From contig JASKOM010000004.1 of NCBI GenBank assembly GCA_030152305.1, positions 1-64,000 on the forward strand: a stretch of DNA of 64,000 nt, written 5' to 3'. The notes under the pieces were generated by a model. It searched no databases, had not been told where the DNA came from, and was given only the letters and a program-made list of their open reading frames with translations. The stretch is from Campylobacterota bacterium. GTDB lineage: Bacteria > Campylobacterota > Campylobacteria > Campylobacterales > Thiovulaceae. Below, in pieces: positions 35,906 through 44,914 of this stretch. The number at the start of each line of letters is the position of its first letter. Position 1 is the stretch's first letter. A program made the position numbers and the translations under genes.

Positions 35906-36931
35906 TTAAATTATAATTCTTTTTATTTTATCAGAAAGATTAACAAGAATTTCATATTCTGTTGTTCCAAAAATTTTTGCTAATTCTGAAGCTGAACGAA
36001 AAATTTCTACCTCATCGCGATTAGAATTTATTGCCATTGAATCCATAGAAATTTTGCCTAAAACATAATTATTATCAGGAGTTCTGAATAATTTATTTTT
36101 AATAATATTTTCAGGCAAACGGCGAAAACCATCGCTATAACCTATATCATAAATACTTATATATTTTTCACCTGAAACAGTTGAAATTCCGCCGTAACCG
36201 ATTCGAAAACCATCTTTTAAATATTTTAATTCACCGACTTTTTCACCCCAAAGTGATAAAACAGGTTTTAATTCTGGAAATTTCAAAGCTGAATTTCCTA
36301 AAATATAGCCATAACTAGCAATACCAACTCGAACCATTTCATTTTTAATTTTTTTGCCTGATCTAAAAATTCCAGCTGAATTATTACTATGAAAATTTAT
36401 ATCGTTAAAACAGGAATTAACAACATCTTTGATCATTAAATTAAAATGTTCTCGTTGAACAAAAAGCGAAGAGCCTAATTCATCGGCTTCACGAAAATGA
36501 GTAAAAAAGCCTCGTAATCGCAAACCTCGACTTTTAATTAAATTCAAAGCAAAATATAACTGCATTGGAGAAATTCCCAATCTGTGCATTCCTGAATCAA
36601 CTTTTAATTCGATATTTATATTTTTTGGATATTTATAAATATCATCTAAACTATTAATCGTATAATAAAAATTATTTTGATTTTCGATAAATTCAGGAGC
36701 AAGAATTAAAATATATTTAAAATATTTTGAAATAATTTTAGCTTCGGCAGTTCGACGAACAACAGCTCGATCGATTCCGAATTCTTTAGCTAATTGTGCA
36801 ATAGTTTCTAAGCCATGACCATAAGCATTATCTTTTAAGACAACAGCAATATTATCAATCGATTCAACTTTTTCTCGAACAAGATTTAAATTATAAAAAT
36901 AATTATCTCGTGAAATCGTAATATAACTCAT
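35906..36931 (-). CDS. alr: Alanine racemase
   Basis: Converts L- to D-alanine for peptidoglycan, with PLP. 341 residues, slightly short. The PLP lysine lies in VVLKDNAYGHG near residue 33. Other motifs are ELKVDSGMHRLGI (about 110), FHSNNSAGIF (about 180), RVGIASYGYILG and GISMDSMAIN-like sequence near the end. The usual KANAYG is KDNAYG. It sits between nadC and mraY in a wall/cofactor operon. A GATGAGGT octamer reads DEV at 36009-36016. Confidence 0.88.
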   Translation of the reverse strand: MSYITISRDNYFYNLNLVREKVESIDNIAVVLKDNAYGHGLETIAQLAKEFGIDRAVVRRTAEAKIISKYFKYILILAPEFIENQNNFYYTINSLDDIYKYPKNINIELKVDSGMHRLGISPMQLYFALNLIKSRGLRLRGFFTHFREADELGSSLFVQREHFNLMIKDVVNSCFNDINFHSNNSAGIFRSGKKIKNEMVRVGIASYGYILGNSALKFPELKPVLSLWGEKVGELKYLKDGFRIGYGGISTVSGEKYISIYDIGYSDGFRRLPENIIKNKLFRTPDNNYVLGKISMDSMAINSNRDEVEIFRSASELAKIFGTTEYEILVNLSDKIKRIII

Positions 36932-36941
36932 TATTTTTTTA

Positions 36942-37769
36942 TTATTCGATTTTCATTGATAAATCGAGCCAATTTGCACCGTGAATAATTGCTCCAATGC
37001 TAATTGCATCAACTCCAGTTTTTGCATATTCGAGAACTCGATCTAATCGCATATTTCCACTTGCCTCAATTTTGACTTTTGGCGAATGCAAATTTCTAAA
37101 TTCAACAACTTCACGAACCTCATCAACATTCATATTATCGCACATGACAATATCAACATCTTTTAAAAGCACATTTTTAGCAAAATCAACAGTTTCACAT
37201 TCGATTTCAATCATCGAAGTAAAAGGAATTTTTTGACGAGCTTCAGCTAAAAATAAATCTAAATTATTTATAACTTTTAAATGAGTGTCTTTTAACATGA
37301 GGGCATCATCAAGTCCCATTCTGTGATTTATTGCTCCACCAATTCGAGAGGCATATTTTTCAAAAGTTCGCAACATCGGACGAGTTTTTCGAGTGTCTAA
37401 AATCTTCGTTTTATAATTATTTTCTTTTAACAAATTTACATATGAATTTGCCGTTGTTGCAATTGACGAAGCATGTAAAATAATATTTAACAAAGTTCGT
37501 TCAATTTTTAATAAAACATGAGACGAACCTTTTATTTTTAATAAAACATCGCCTTTTTGAAAAAATTCACCGTCTCGTTTTAGCCATTCGATTTCGAATT
37601 TTTCAATTTCAGAGAGACGAGAAGCATAAATTTCACCTGCAAGAATTCCATCACTTTTGGCGATTATTTTTCCTTTTGCCTCAACCGATTTTGAAACTCG
37701 TTCAAATAAATCACCTCGTCCAATATCTTCCGAAATAGATAATTCTAAAAATTTATCGATATTTAACAT
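36942..37769 (-). CDS. nadC: Nicotinate-nucleotide diphosphorylase (carboxylating)
   Basis: Forms nicotinate mononucleotide from quinolinate and PRPP in NAD synthesis. 275 residues. Motifs: DIGRGDLF at the N-terminus, KIERTLLNIILHASSIAT (about 87-104), ILDTRKTRPMLRTFEKYA (about 119-136), GGAINHRMGLDDALMLKD and the phosphate-binding VKIEASGNM followed by GVDAISIGAI. No nadA or nadB is in the window. The gap to murI is 2 bp. Confidence 0.95.
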   Translation of the reverse strand: MLNIDKFLELSISEDIGRGDLFERVSKSVEAKGKIIAKSDGILAGEIYASRLSEIEKFEIEWLKRDGEFFQKGDVLLKIKGSSHVLLKIERTLLNIILHASSIATTANSYVNLLKENNYKTKILDTRKTRPMLRTFEKYASRIGGAINHRMGLDDALMLKDTHLKVINNLDLFLAEARQKIPFTSMIEIECETVDFAKNVLLKDVDIVMCDNMNVDEVREVVEFRNLHSPKVKIEASGNMRLDRVLEYAKTGVDAISIGAIIHGANWLDLSMKIE

Positions 37770-37771
37770 GA

Positions 37772-38527
37772 TTAATTATGACTTTCTATTCCGAGCCACA
37801 TTTTTGCAACAGCTTTTAAATTATGCGGATTTTCAGAAGCAAAAAATTTAATTATCGTTTCGCCTTCTTTTAAATCAGGATAAATTTTTTTTAAATATTG
37901 CATAATTGCCTCACCCGAATGAACTAATTTTGGCTTATTTTCCCAATAATTTTTAATTTCTTCGCCAATCATCGGAAAATGTGTGCAACCTAAAATTACT
38001 CGATGAGGTTCAGTTTTTACATTTTTAAAATAAAAATCCATTGTCGAATTTAAAACTTCGCCTTTAAAAATGCCTTCTTCAACCATTGGAACAAAAAGAC
38101 CTGTTGGCATTGCCTGAATATTCGTATAACCATTTTGCTTTAATAAATTTTGATAAATTCCACTGCCAATTGTCGCCGAAGTTCCAATAACTAAAATAGG
38201 CTCATTTTTATCAAGATCACTATTTTGAAGAGCAAGAACACCAGATTCTATAACACCAACAACTGGAAAATCAGCCTCTTCTCGCATTTTAGGAAGAGCA
38301 TGAGCACTAACCGTATTACAAGCAACAACTAATAATTCGATATCAAAATTTTTAAAAAACTCGACCGCTTCAAGCGAATATCTAATTATCGTATTTTTAT
38401 CTTTGCTTCCATATGGAACTCTTGCCGTATCACCAAAATAGATAATTTCTCGAAATAATTTGCTATCAAGCAGAGATTTAACAACAGTTAAACCTCCAAC
38501 TCCGCTATCAAAAACACCGATTCTCAT
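37772..38527 (-). CDS. murI: Glutamate racemase
   Basis: Supplies D-glutamate for peptidoglycan. 251 residues. Motifs: IGVFDSGVGGLTVV at the N-terminus, YFGDTARVPYGSK (about 30-42), the first catalytic Cys in VVACNTVSAHALP (about 66-78) and the second in VILGCTHFPMI (about 178-188). The start overlaps the YcjX-like gene by 4 bp. A GATGAGGT octamer at 38002-38009 reads Pro-His-Arg on the coding strand. Confidence 0.96.
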   Translation of the reverse strand: MRIGVFDSGVGGLTVVKSLLDSKLFREIIYFGDTARVPYGSKDKNTIIRYSLEAVEFFKNFDIELLVVACNTVSAHALPKMREEADFPVVGVIESGVLALQNSDLDKNEPILVIGTSATIGSGIYQNLLKQNGYTNIQAMPTGLFVPMVEEGIFKGEVLNSTMDFYFKNVKTEPHRVILGCTHFPMIGEEIKNYWENKPKLVHSGEAIMQYLKKIYPDLKEGETIIKFFASENPHNLKAVAKMWLGIESHN

Positions 38528-39897
38528 AATTTGTCTCCTATTAATTTCTCGATTGCAATATCCATATTTATATGTTTAAGAGCTTCGATATCTCGTTCGG
38601 GAAATTCTGGCGGATTTGCTTTACCAATTTTCAAATTACCAATAACATTTTCGATTTTATCAGGAATAATTAAATTATCATCAATAGCATTTTTTAATCG
38701 ACCTTCAACAGAAGCAACAGCTAAAATAGTCGTATCGATATTTTGCAATTTTAATTCGCGAGAAGCCTCTTCAACAGTATTCGATAATAATTTCAATAAA
38801 TTTTCTCGCTGATTTTCAAGAATCAAATCACTTTTTGTTGCACAAAATAAAACACGATCAACTTTGCGACCTGTTAAATATTTCAAAATATTATTCGAAC
38901 CATATTTATAAAGCTGAACGATTTGCCAAATTGATCCTGATAAATCATTTAAGCTGTTTTTGCCATGAGCCAACGGTTTGAATAAATCTAATAAAACAAC
39001 TTGACGATCAAAATCTTTAAACCAACTTTCATAAACTGGCAAAACATATTCTTTTAAATATCTCGTATATCGTCTTGAAAATCTCGAATAAATCGAATCT
39101 TCGTGAGCATTTAAGAATTTTGGTTTTGGTAATGGCGAAAACAAAATTATCGATGGATCCGCAACTGAAGTTTGATATAAATGACGACTTGGTTGAACAA
39201 AAGTAAAACCATTTAATAACAAACTTTTTAGATATTTTCGATAGTTTTCAACGATTTCTTCGTCGTTAGTTCCATCGCTGTAACTATAAATATCAAGACT
39301 TGACAACGAATTTAGCCAATCTTTTGCAAATTCTCTTTTTTGCGATGAGGTTCGAATATCAGCAATTACCTCATCGCCCCAATCAGAAAAACTTTTGCCA
39401 TAAAGTTGCAAATCAGAAAGCCATTCACCAGGGTAATCGATAAATTCGATTTCTAAAAAGCGATTTGCAAAAAATTTATTATTGCTTTTTATTTCAAGTT
39501 CGATTAAAGCTCGAGAAACTCCAGTTGTAGAACCTAACCATTTGCCTTCTTCACCTTTAGAAATATCAACAATCGTTCTATATGGAAACTGTGAAATAAC
39601 AGCTGATCCTGATCCAGATTTAGAATTATTATTGTCATCAATTAAATTAACATGATTATTATCAGAAATTAGTCTTCCGACAAATTCGATATTTCGTTCT
39701 CGTGCCAATCTTTGAATTTTTTTACCTGATAAAAGTTGATTAATTGCCGAAGCAATAAAATAAGTTTTGCCACTACCATTTGAGCCAGAAACAGCTATTT
39801 TGATTCGTTCTCGTCTTTCAAACGGAGATTTAAAACCGAGATCTTTTAATAAACCTGTTAAACTCGATAAATTTAAATTTATATTTTTATTCGTCAT
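38524..39897 (-). CDS. ycjX: YcjX-family predicted P-loop ATPase
   Basis: 457 residues with Walker A AVSGSNGSGKTYFIASAINQ (about 34-53), a Walker B-like IEFIDYPGEWLSDL (about 148-161) and the terminal VLFCATKSDL (G-protein-like TKxD) near residue 345. This is the YcjX/DUF463 arrangement; members are usually induced in stress or phage-shock settings and their substrate is unknown. Overlaps murI by 4 bp and the ATP-grasp gene by 11 bp. Two GATGAGGT octamers in opposite orientation (39344-39351 and 39368-39375) form a perfect hairpin inside the gene and encode TSS and DEV. Confidence 0.82.
   Translation of the reverse strand: MTNKNINLNLSSLTGLLKDLGFKSPFERRERIKIAVSGSNGSGKTYFIASAINQLLSGKKIQRLARERNIEFVGRLISDNNHVNLIDDNNNSKSGSGSAVISQFPYRTIVDISKGEEGKWLGSTTGVSRALIELEIKSNNKFFANRFLEIEFIDYPGEWLSDLQLYGKSFSDWGDEVIADIRTSSQKREFAKDWLNSLSSLDIYSYSDGTNDEEIVENYRKYLKSLLLNGFTFVQPSRHLYQTSVADPSIILFSPLPKPKFLNAHEDSIYSRFSRRYTRYLKEYVLPVYESWFKDFDRQVVLLDLFKPLAHGKNSLNDLSGSIWQIVQLYKYGSNNILKYLTGRKVDRVLFCATKSDLILENQRENLLKLLSNTVEEASRELKLQNIDTTILAVASVEGRLKNAIDDNLIIPDKIENVIGNLKIGKANPPEFPERDIEALKHINMDIAIEKLIGDKL
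39342..39377. repeat. Perfect 10-bp hairpin from an inverted GATGAGGT pair inside ycjX
   Basis: GCGATGAGGT (39342-39351) and ACCTCATCGC (39368-39377) with a 16-nt loop. Unlike the waaA pair it is within coding sequence, encoding GDEV and RTSS 9 residues apart. Confidence 0.7.
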
Positions 39898-41029
39898 AAA
39901 TCATATGCCCTACAAATTTACTCATATTATTTAAAATTTCTCCACCTCGTCGAAATGCTAAACCGCATCCTTCACCAGCAAAAAATATTCCCGCTTGATA
40001 TTTATTGCCTTGTTCATCTTTGGCAAAATCGATATATTCTTGATAAACAGATCTAAAATTTTCAAAATCGCCATCAGTTTCGAATTCGATTTCGCCATTT
40101 TGAGAAACTATTTTTACATTGCTACCTTCACGACCGAAAACCTTTTTTTCGACATGTTTTATATTTTTTAACGGTTCAAACGAAGCTTTTAAAATATATG
40201 GCGAATCAGGAAATAAATCATGCAAAATTTTCAAAATGCCTTTACTTTGAAAAATAAGAACATACGGCGGATTTAAAATAACCGCTCGATCATTTTTGAT
40301 AATTTGTTCGAGAAGATGAACCAAATCAGGCTCTTCGATTGCGATATTTTCCCACGGATATAATTTAAACCAATATCTAAAATTTACATCTTGATTATTA
40401 AAAATGCCATCTTCCGAAAATTGAACTTTATGCAAATATTCAAAATCTGTTTCAAAACCAGCATCGTTTGCCATGCTTTGAATTAATTTAACACTTCGTT
40501 CTTCTTCGAGATTGCCTTCAACACTTGAAAACAAAATCTTCTCACCAGCTTTTAAATTTTTAAAATTAGCACTCAATGTGTTATATAAATTATTAAATTG
40601 ATGATCTTCAAAATCGTTATATTTTAAAATCGCCCATTGAATAACAGAAGTTTCAAAAATGCCAGTCGGTGTATCAGCATTAAATTCGATTAATTTAATC
40701 GGTTCGTTATTTAAGCCACCAGCTAAATCAAAACGACCATAAATATGAAAATGCTCATCGATTTCCCAGCTTTTTTTAATAATCTCAACAAGATTAAACG
40801 GAATTCCAAGCTCATGCCATAAATTATTTTTTATAACATGTTCCCCAGCTTTAATAAACATTTCATATAAAATATTAGATGCTTTATAAAATTTATCAGC
40901 TTCTTCTTTGCTAATTAAAACGATTTCATCGGCAATATACGAAGTTCCATTGCTATCTGTGTGCCACTGAAACCCGATTTTATCGAGAATTTCATTATCA
41001 ATTTTTTGAACTTTTTTGAGATTTATCAT
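39887..41029 (-). CDS. ATP-grasp protein of the glutathionylspermidine synthase family
   Basis: 380 residues. Recognisable segments: FHIYGRFDLAGG, IKLIEFNADTPTGIFETSVI (the family's substrate loop), ILFSSVEGNLEEERS, VILNPPYVLIFQSKGILKIL, the ATP-binding HVEKKVFGREGSNVKI and the terminal QAGIFFAGEGCGLAFRRG. This is the C-terminal amidase-free GspS-like (YgiC/YjfC) type; in most bacteria the substrate is unknown. It heads the operon that continues through ycjX, murI, nadC, alr and mraY. The 251-bp spacer upstream contains only a weak GCGG/CCGC stem. Confidence 0.8.
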   Translation of the reverse strand: MINLKKVQKIDNEILDKIGFQWHTDSNGTSYIADEIVLISKEEADKFYKASNILYEMFIKAGEHVIKNNLWHELGIPFNLVEIIKKSWEIDEHFHIYGRFDLAGGLNNEPIKLIEFNADTPTGIFETSVIQWAILKYNDFEDHQFNNLYNTLSANFKNLKAGEKILFSSVEGNLEEERSVKLIQSMANDAGFETDFEYLHKVQFSEDGIFNNQDVNFRYWFKLYPWENIAIEEPDLVHLLEQIIKNDRAVILNPPYVLIFQSKGILKILHDLFPDSPYILKASFEPLKNIKHVEKKVFGREGSNVKIVSQNGEIEFETDGDFENFRSVYQEYIDFAKDEQGNKYQAGIFFAGEGCGLAFRRGGEILNNMSKFVGHMIYDE

Positions 41030-41280
41030 AAGAACTTTATATTGCGGAAAAACAAAGTTTATACCGCTTTCCTTTCTTTAAAAGTTGTGAATTTAAAGTT
41101 TAAAAAATTTTTCGAGAATATTAGCGAAATTGGTAATTTATAATAAATCCACAATTTAACTTTTAATAAATCGTTCAATTAGTTTGTTAATTTTGTTTCA
41201 CGGACTTTTAGAATTTGCCCGTTTTGAGTGCGAAGTTTGTTAGATTAAGATAATTGTGTTTTGATTTGAATTGATGACCA

Positions 41281-42099
41281 TTAATTTAGCAAAAATTCAA
41301 ACAAAGTATTTTTAAATTCGAGTTGCTCTATTTTATTTTGATGAAACAATCTATTATTAATTACTTGAATATATTTTAATTCTCGTTCAATGCCAATATA
41401 ATATCTATTTAAATTTTGTGCTACTTTGCAAGTTGTTCCGCTTCCGCAAAACGGATCTAACACAACATCATTTTCATTTGAAAAACCTTTGATTATCCAT
41501 TCGAGCATTTTTTCAGGTTTTTGAGTTGGATGGATTGCTTTTCCATCAGCTCCATGAATTCTCTCTTTTCCTTGAACAAGTGGAAAATTCCAAACATCTC
41601 GCATTTGCTTTAAAGCACCATCAATTTGTTTTTCTGGATTAAGTTCTTTGAGAATTTCATAATTAAAAATCCAATTTTTTCCTTTGACTGCCCAAACAAT
41701 AAATTCAGTTGAATGAGTTAAAACTCTTCGTGTCATATTTGGCATTGGATTAGTTTTTTGCCAAGTAATAATATTTTTTATATCAAAATTATTTAATTTT
41801 AAACCCATTGTAACTTCACCAATATTATGAAGAGAACAAGCAATAAAAATAGAACCATTTGGCTTTAAAACATCTTTTGATAACGAAATCCAATTATTAT
41901 TAAACTCGATAAAATCTTGTTCTTCCATAATGTCCCAAGTTTCATTTACTTTTGACCAATCTCCACCTGTTTTACTATTTTTAGTTTTAAGATTTTTACC
42001 AGAAAGATTATAAGGTGGATCAGCAAAAACAAGCTGAACAGATTCTTGTTCTATATTTTTGAGAACTTCTAAAGAGTCGCCGTGAAAAATTTTATTCAT
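41281..42099 (-). CDS. Beta-class N6-adenine/N4-cytosine DNA methyltransferase (R-M system)
   Basis: 272 residues. N-terminal IFHGDSLEVLKNI and motif IV FADPPYNLSG (about residues 25-34) come first. Motif I, DPFCGSGTTCKVAQ, lies near the C-terminus (about 215-228), i.e. the beta-class order. HPTQKPEKMLEWII precedes it. The start overlaps the AlwI-like nuclease gene by 4 bp (ATGA). The last 15 residues (QLEFKNTLFEFLL) and 41 bp of DNA copy the end of the AntA/P63C gene at 44924-44964, so the gene's 3' end appears to derive from, or to have been joined to, that gene. Confidence 0.9.
   Translation of the reverse strand: MNKIFHGDSLEVLKNIEQESVQLVFADPPYNLSGKNLKTKNSKTGGDWSKVNETWDIMEEQDFIEFNNNWISLSKDVLKPNGSIFIACSLHNIGEVTMGLKLNNFDIKNIITWQKTNPMPNMTRRVLTHSTEFIVWAVKGKNWIFNYEILKELNPEKQIDGALKQMRDVWNFPLVQGKERIHGADGKAIHPTQKPEKMLEWIIKGFSNENDVVLDPFCGSGTTCKVAQNLNRYYIGIERELKYIQVINNRLFHQNKIEQLEFKNTLFEFLLN
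41287..41327. repeat. 41-bp direct repeat, copy at the methyltransferase 3' end
   Basis: Matches 44924-44964 at 38 of 41 positions by eye. The two copies bracket the three-gene R-M cassette. Confidence 0.75.
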
Positions 42100-43856
42100 A
42101 GAAAACTTTTTTTGAATTTAGTTAATGTATCTGGAATTTTTTTTAACCACTCTTCAGAATTTGAAACAGAGTCTTTTAAATTTAAAATATTGTCTAAAAG
42201 TGTTTGGAGTTCAGAATGTAAAAAAAGTCTATTTTGAGATTTTAAATTTTTGATCAGTTCTAATATTTCTATAATTTGATTTATTGTTAAAGGAATAATT
42301 TTCTGTTTTCTTCCCTCATATTCATACTTAACCGAAAACCAAAAAGTATTTATAGTGTCTCGATGGAGTTGTGGAGCAATAAAAAGACAATAATTTTCTT
42401 TATTGGAGTGATTTTCAAATTCTCGAAAATGTCTCATAACAGGTTGTCCTTCATTATGCCACTGATCTCGACCTGTAAGCATTGTTACTTCACAAATAGA
42501 ATTAAAATTTTCGTAGTAGCATTCAATATCAGGTTTATTTGCAGGAGCTGTAAATATAATTTCGTTGTCATCCCCAACAAGTGAATTTGCATTTATGGAA
42601 ATGGAATCATTTATGATGTTTAAAGCTAAAGTTGCATATTTCTCAAGTGCAATACTTGGTTTTAATTTAAGTTTTCTAATATTTTGTAGAGAGTTGATAA
42701 CCTCATCGATTTTTTGAATATTTTGATAATTTCTTTTGATCTTTAAATCTTGAAGTTGTTTTCTATATTCTCGTAAATCTTGAATAGTCATATTTTGTAA
42801 ATCACTTGAAATACCTAATTCTCTTGCAATGTTTAAGATTTCAAGTTGTATATTTGCTAAAATCTTCTGTCTTTCATGTTCTGAATTCCATGGTAAAACA
42901 GGTAAATTTATGTCTGATATAAAATTTATATATTGTTCTTCTGTAAAAACTTCAGCTTCTCCACTATAAGTTTCTAAAAGTCTATCAATTTCAATTATTC
43001 TACGAGGTTCTAAATCTATATAATAACCACCTCCACGAATATATATATACCGTGTCAGTCTAAAATATCTAATTGAATTATCAGCATAATCTTTTAGATT
43101 CCCATCTGTTGCATTGGAGTATTCATCAAGAAATAACTCTTTTGTTTTTTGAATGAATTCTTGTTGTTCTTGAAAACTATGTTTAGATTCATAAAGTTCT
43201 CTAAAATTAAGGATATTTTTAGCAGTATCTTCTATATGTTTATAATGAATTAATGATTGACCAAATATTTCAAACTCGAGTTTTGAAATACCTTTCTGTT
43301 TTAATTCTCTATCTCTACAAAATTTATTTACTTCTCTAATAAGATGAAGAGTTGCTATAAATGGTTTTATATTATAGACCTGATTGTTTGAAAAGTCTCT
43401 GTCTAATGGGTTTGGGTATTGCCATTTTAGAAAACTTTTAAAAAACAATTCTCCTAAATCATAATCATCACTTAAAAGATATTTACCAAGAGAAGAAATA
43501 AACACTTTGTTATCTTTGATAAAAGCTACTCCAATTTTTTCAAGAGGTTTAAAAGATGTTCGACCTCTCATAGCAGGATCTTCATAATTTTTTGATTCAA
43601 AAATCTCTCTTGCTTCTTCAAAAGATATTTCATGATTAACATCATTTAAGATATTTTTATGTTCTTGTGAAAGTGTGTTTTCAAATTGTGTATTTCCATA
43701 GCCATAAAATTTTAATTTTATAAGATTAATTTGAAAACTAATTTGAGTGCTTTCATTCCAAATTTTATTTTCAAAATCTCGCAAAGCAATAAGAAAATTT
43801 CTTATTCTTTCGGGATTTCTAAGAGTTGTTGAAATTGACCAAAGTTTTTTACTCAT
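42096..43856 (-). CDS. AlwI-family type II restriction endonuclease
   Basis: 586 residues. The N-terminus KLWSISTTLRNPERIRNFLI is the AlwI-family opening. AMRGRTSFKPLEKIGVAF, DDYDLGELFFKSFLKWQYPN and the C-terminal CYYENFNSICEVTMLTGRDQ segment (probable PD-(D/E)xK catalytic strand) follow. AlwI enzymes cut outside asymmetric sites such as GGATC, which requires two methyltransferases, and two flank this gene. I start at ATG 43856 (MSKKLW), 4 bp after the D12 methylase stop. Arginine codons are mainly AGA, marking foreign origin. The actual recognition site is inferred only by family. Confidence 0.82.
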   Translation of the reverse strand: MSKKLWSISTTLRNPERIRNFLIALRDFENKIWNESTQISFQINLIKLKFYGYGNTQFENTLSQEHKNILNDVNHEISFEEAREIFESKNYEDPAMRGRTSFKPLEKIGVAFIKDNKVFISSLGKYLLSDDYDLGELFFKSFLKWQYPNPLDRDFSNNQVYNIKPFIATLHLIREVNKFCRDRELKQKGISKLEFEIFGQSLIHYKHIEDTAKNILNFRELYESKHSFQEQQEFIQKTKELFLDEYSNATDGNLKDYADNSIRYFRLTRYIYIRGGGYYIDLEPRRIIEIDRLLETYSGEAEVFTEEQYINFISDINLPVLPWNSEHERQKILANIQLEILNIARELGISSDLQNMTIQDLREYRKQLQDLKIKRNYQNIQKIDEVINSLQNIRKLKLKPSIALEKYATLALNIINDSISINANSLVGDDNEIIFTAPANKPDIECYYENFNSICEVTMLTGRDQWHNEGQPVMRHFREFENHSNKENYCLFIAPQLHRDTINTFWFSVKYEYEGRKQKIIPLTINQIIEILELIKNLKSQNRLFLHSELQTLLDNILNLKDSVSNSEEWLKKIPDTLTKFKKSFL

Positions 43857-43860
43857 TATT

Positions 43861-44874
43861 TTACTTCTCAACCTTTACAAAAAATATTCGCTCAATATTA
43901 TTTTCTCGTTTTTGCTTACCAGAATTATATTCTTTAAATTCTTTTTCAAAAATTTTTACTTCGCCTCGAAGTCCTAATATTTCTAAAATATCTTTATCTT
44001 GAATTCGTGCATTGCTTCGACTATTACCTTGATTTCCCATATTATTATAAGAAAGTAAAATATACTTAGCTTTTGCATTAATAATTAAATCACGGAATAC
44101 AGCCGTCGCTGAAGATTTGTTATAGTCGCTTTTTATATGACTTCTATCAAATTTTTGTGCTTCTCCAAATAGTTCAGGTTTATTCCAATATGCCAAGTTT
44201 TCTAAAAGATGATAAGCATCTGAATATTGTCTTGAGTTATACGGAGGATCTAAATATAAAATATCACATTCAATATTTCTAATTAAATTATTTGCATTGC
44301 AGTTAAAAATCTCATTATTTATATTATTGTCAGTTGACATATCTAACATTTCAAGATTTAATTTTTGTTCTCGAATAGGCTTTTTAAGATAAGCATCATA
44401 ATGTCCAACAGTATTTGCGATTTTATCGATCGCATAAATTAATGATGTTATTAACATATTTTTTTCTGTTAATGAAATTTGATTTTGTTTAAACATATTT
44501 TCTATTTCTTCTCGAATAGCACCTATTTTCACAGCAATATCTTGTGAAAAATATTTCTCTCCAAAATGTTCAGAAAAATAGTTAGGTTCAAAACTAGTTA
44601 AATTATTAAAATTATGAATAATTAGCTCAAGTTTTTTAATATCAAAATTATGACTATTTAAAAAAGCACTGTTTGTAACAAAATTATGATAGAGCAGATC
44701 ATTTGAAATAATTTTTATATTTTTATAATTAAAATAGTTTGCAACTGTTCCAGTTCCAGCAAACAAATCACAAAAACTAGAAAAAACAGATATTTCTTTG
44801 TCGATGATTTCTTTAATAAAACTTAATAAACTATTTTTATTTCCAAGATATCTTCTTTGATGTATTTTAAAAAT
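43861..44874 (-). CDS. D12-class (Dam-like) adenine DNA methyltransferase, non-AUG start
   Basis: The frame extends 36 codons beyond the internal start at 44766 and includes IHQRRYLGNKNSLLSFIKEI, the diagnostic D12 N-terminus, then CDLFAGTGTVANYF (SAM-binding). Motif IV is LDPPYNSRQYSDAYH (about residue 210). No ATG, GTG or TTG precedes RRYLGNK in frame; after an in-frame TGA the first candidate is ATT at 44872-44874, which has AAAAAGGA 6 nt upstream. Either AUU initiates or the start codon has mutated. Predicted partner of the second methylase in protecting both strands of an asymmetric site. Confidence 0.78.
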   Translation of the reverse strand: MFKIHQRRYLGNKNSLLSFIKEIIDKEISVFSSFCDLFAGTGTVANYFNYKNIKIISNDLLYHNFVTNSAFLNSHNFDIKKLELIIHNFNNLTSFEPNYFSEHFGEKYFSQDIAVKIGAIREEIENMFKQNQISLTEKNMLITSLIYAIDKIANTVGHYDAYLKKPIREQKLNLEMLDMSTDNNINNEIFNCNANNLIRNIECDILYLDPPYNSRQYSDAYHLLENLAYWNKPELFGEAQKFDRSHIKSDYNKSSATAVFRDLIINAKAKYILLSYNNMGNQGNSRSNARIQDKDILEILGLRGEVKIFEKEFKEYNSGKQKRENNIERIFFVKVEK

Positions 44875-44914
44875 TCAAAATCCTTTTTATTTTTTTTGTT
44901 GATCTTACAATAAA

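Noticed and set aside
41040-41070. Terminator at GCGG...CCGC upstream of the ATP-grasp gene
   Set aside because: The stem is only four G-C pairs with a poor inner match, and no gene ends there in the right orientation.
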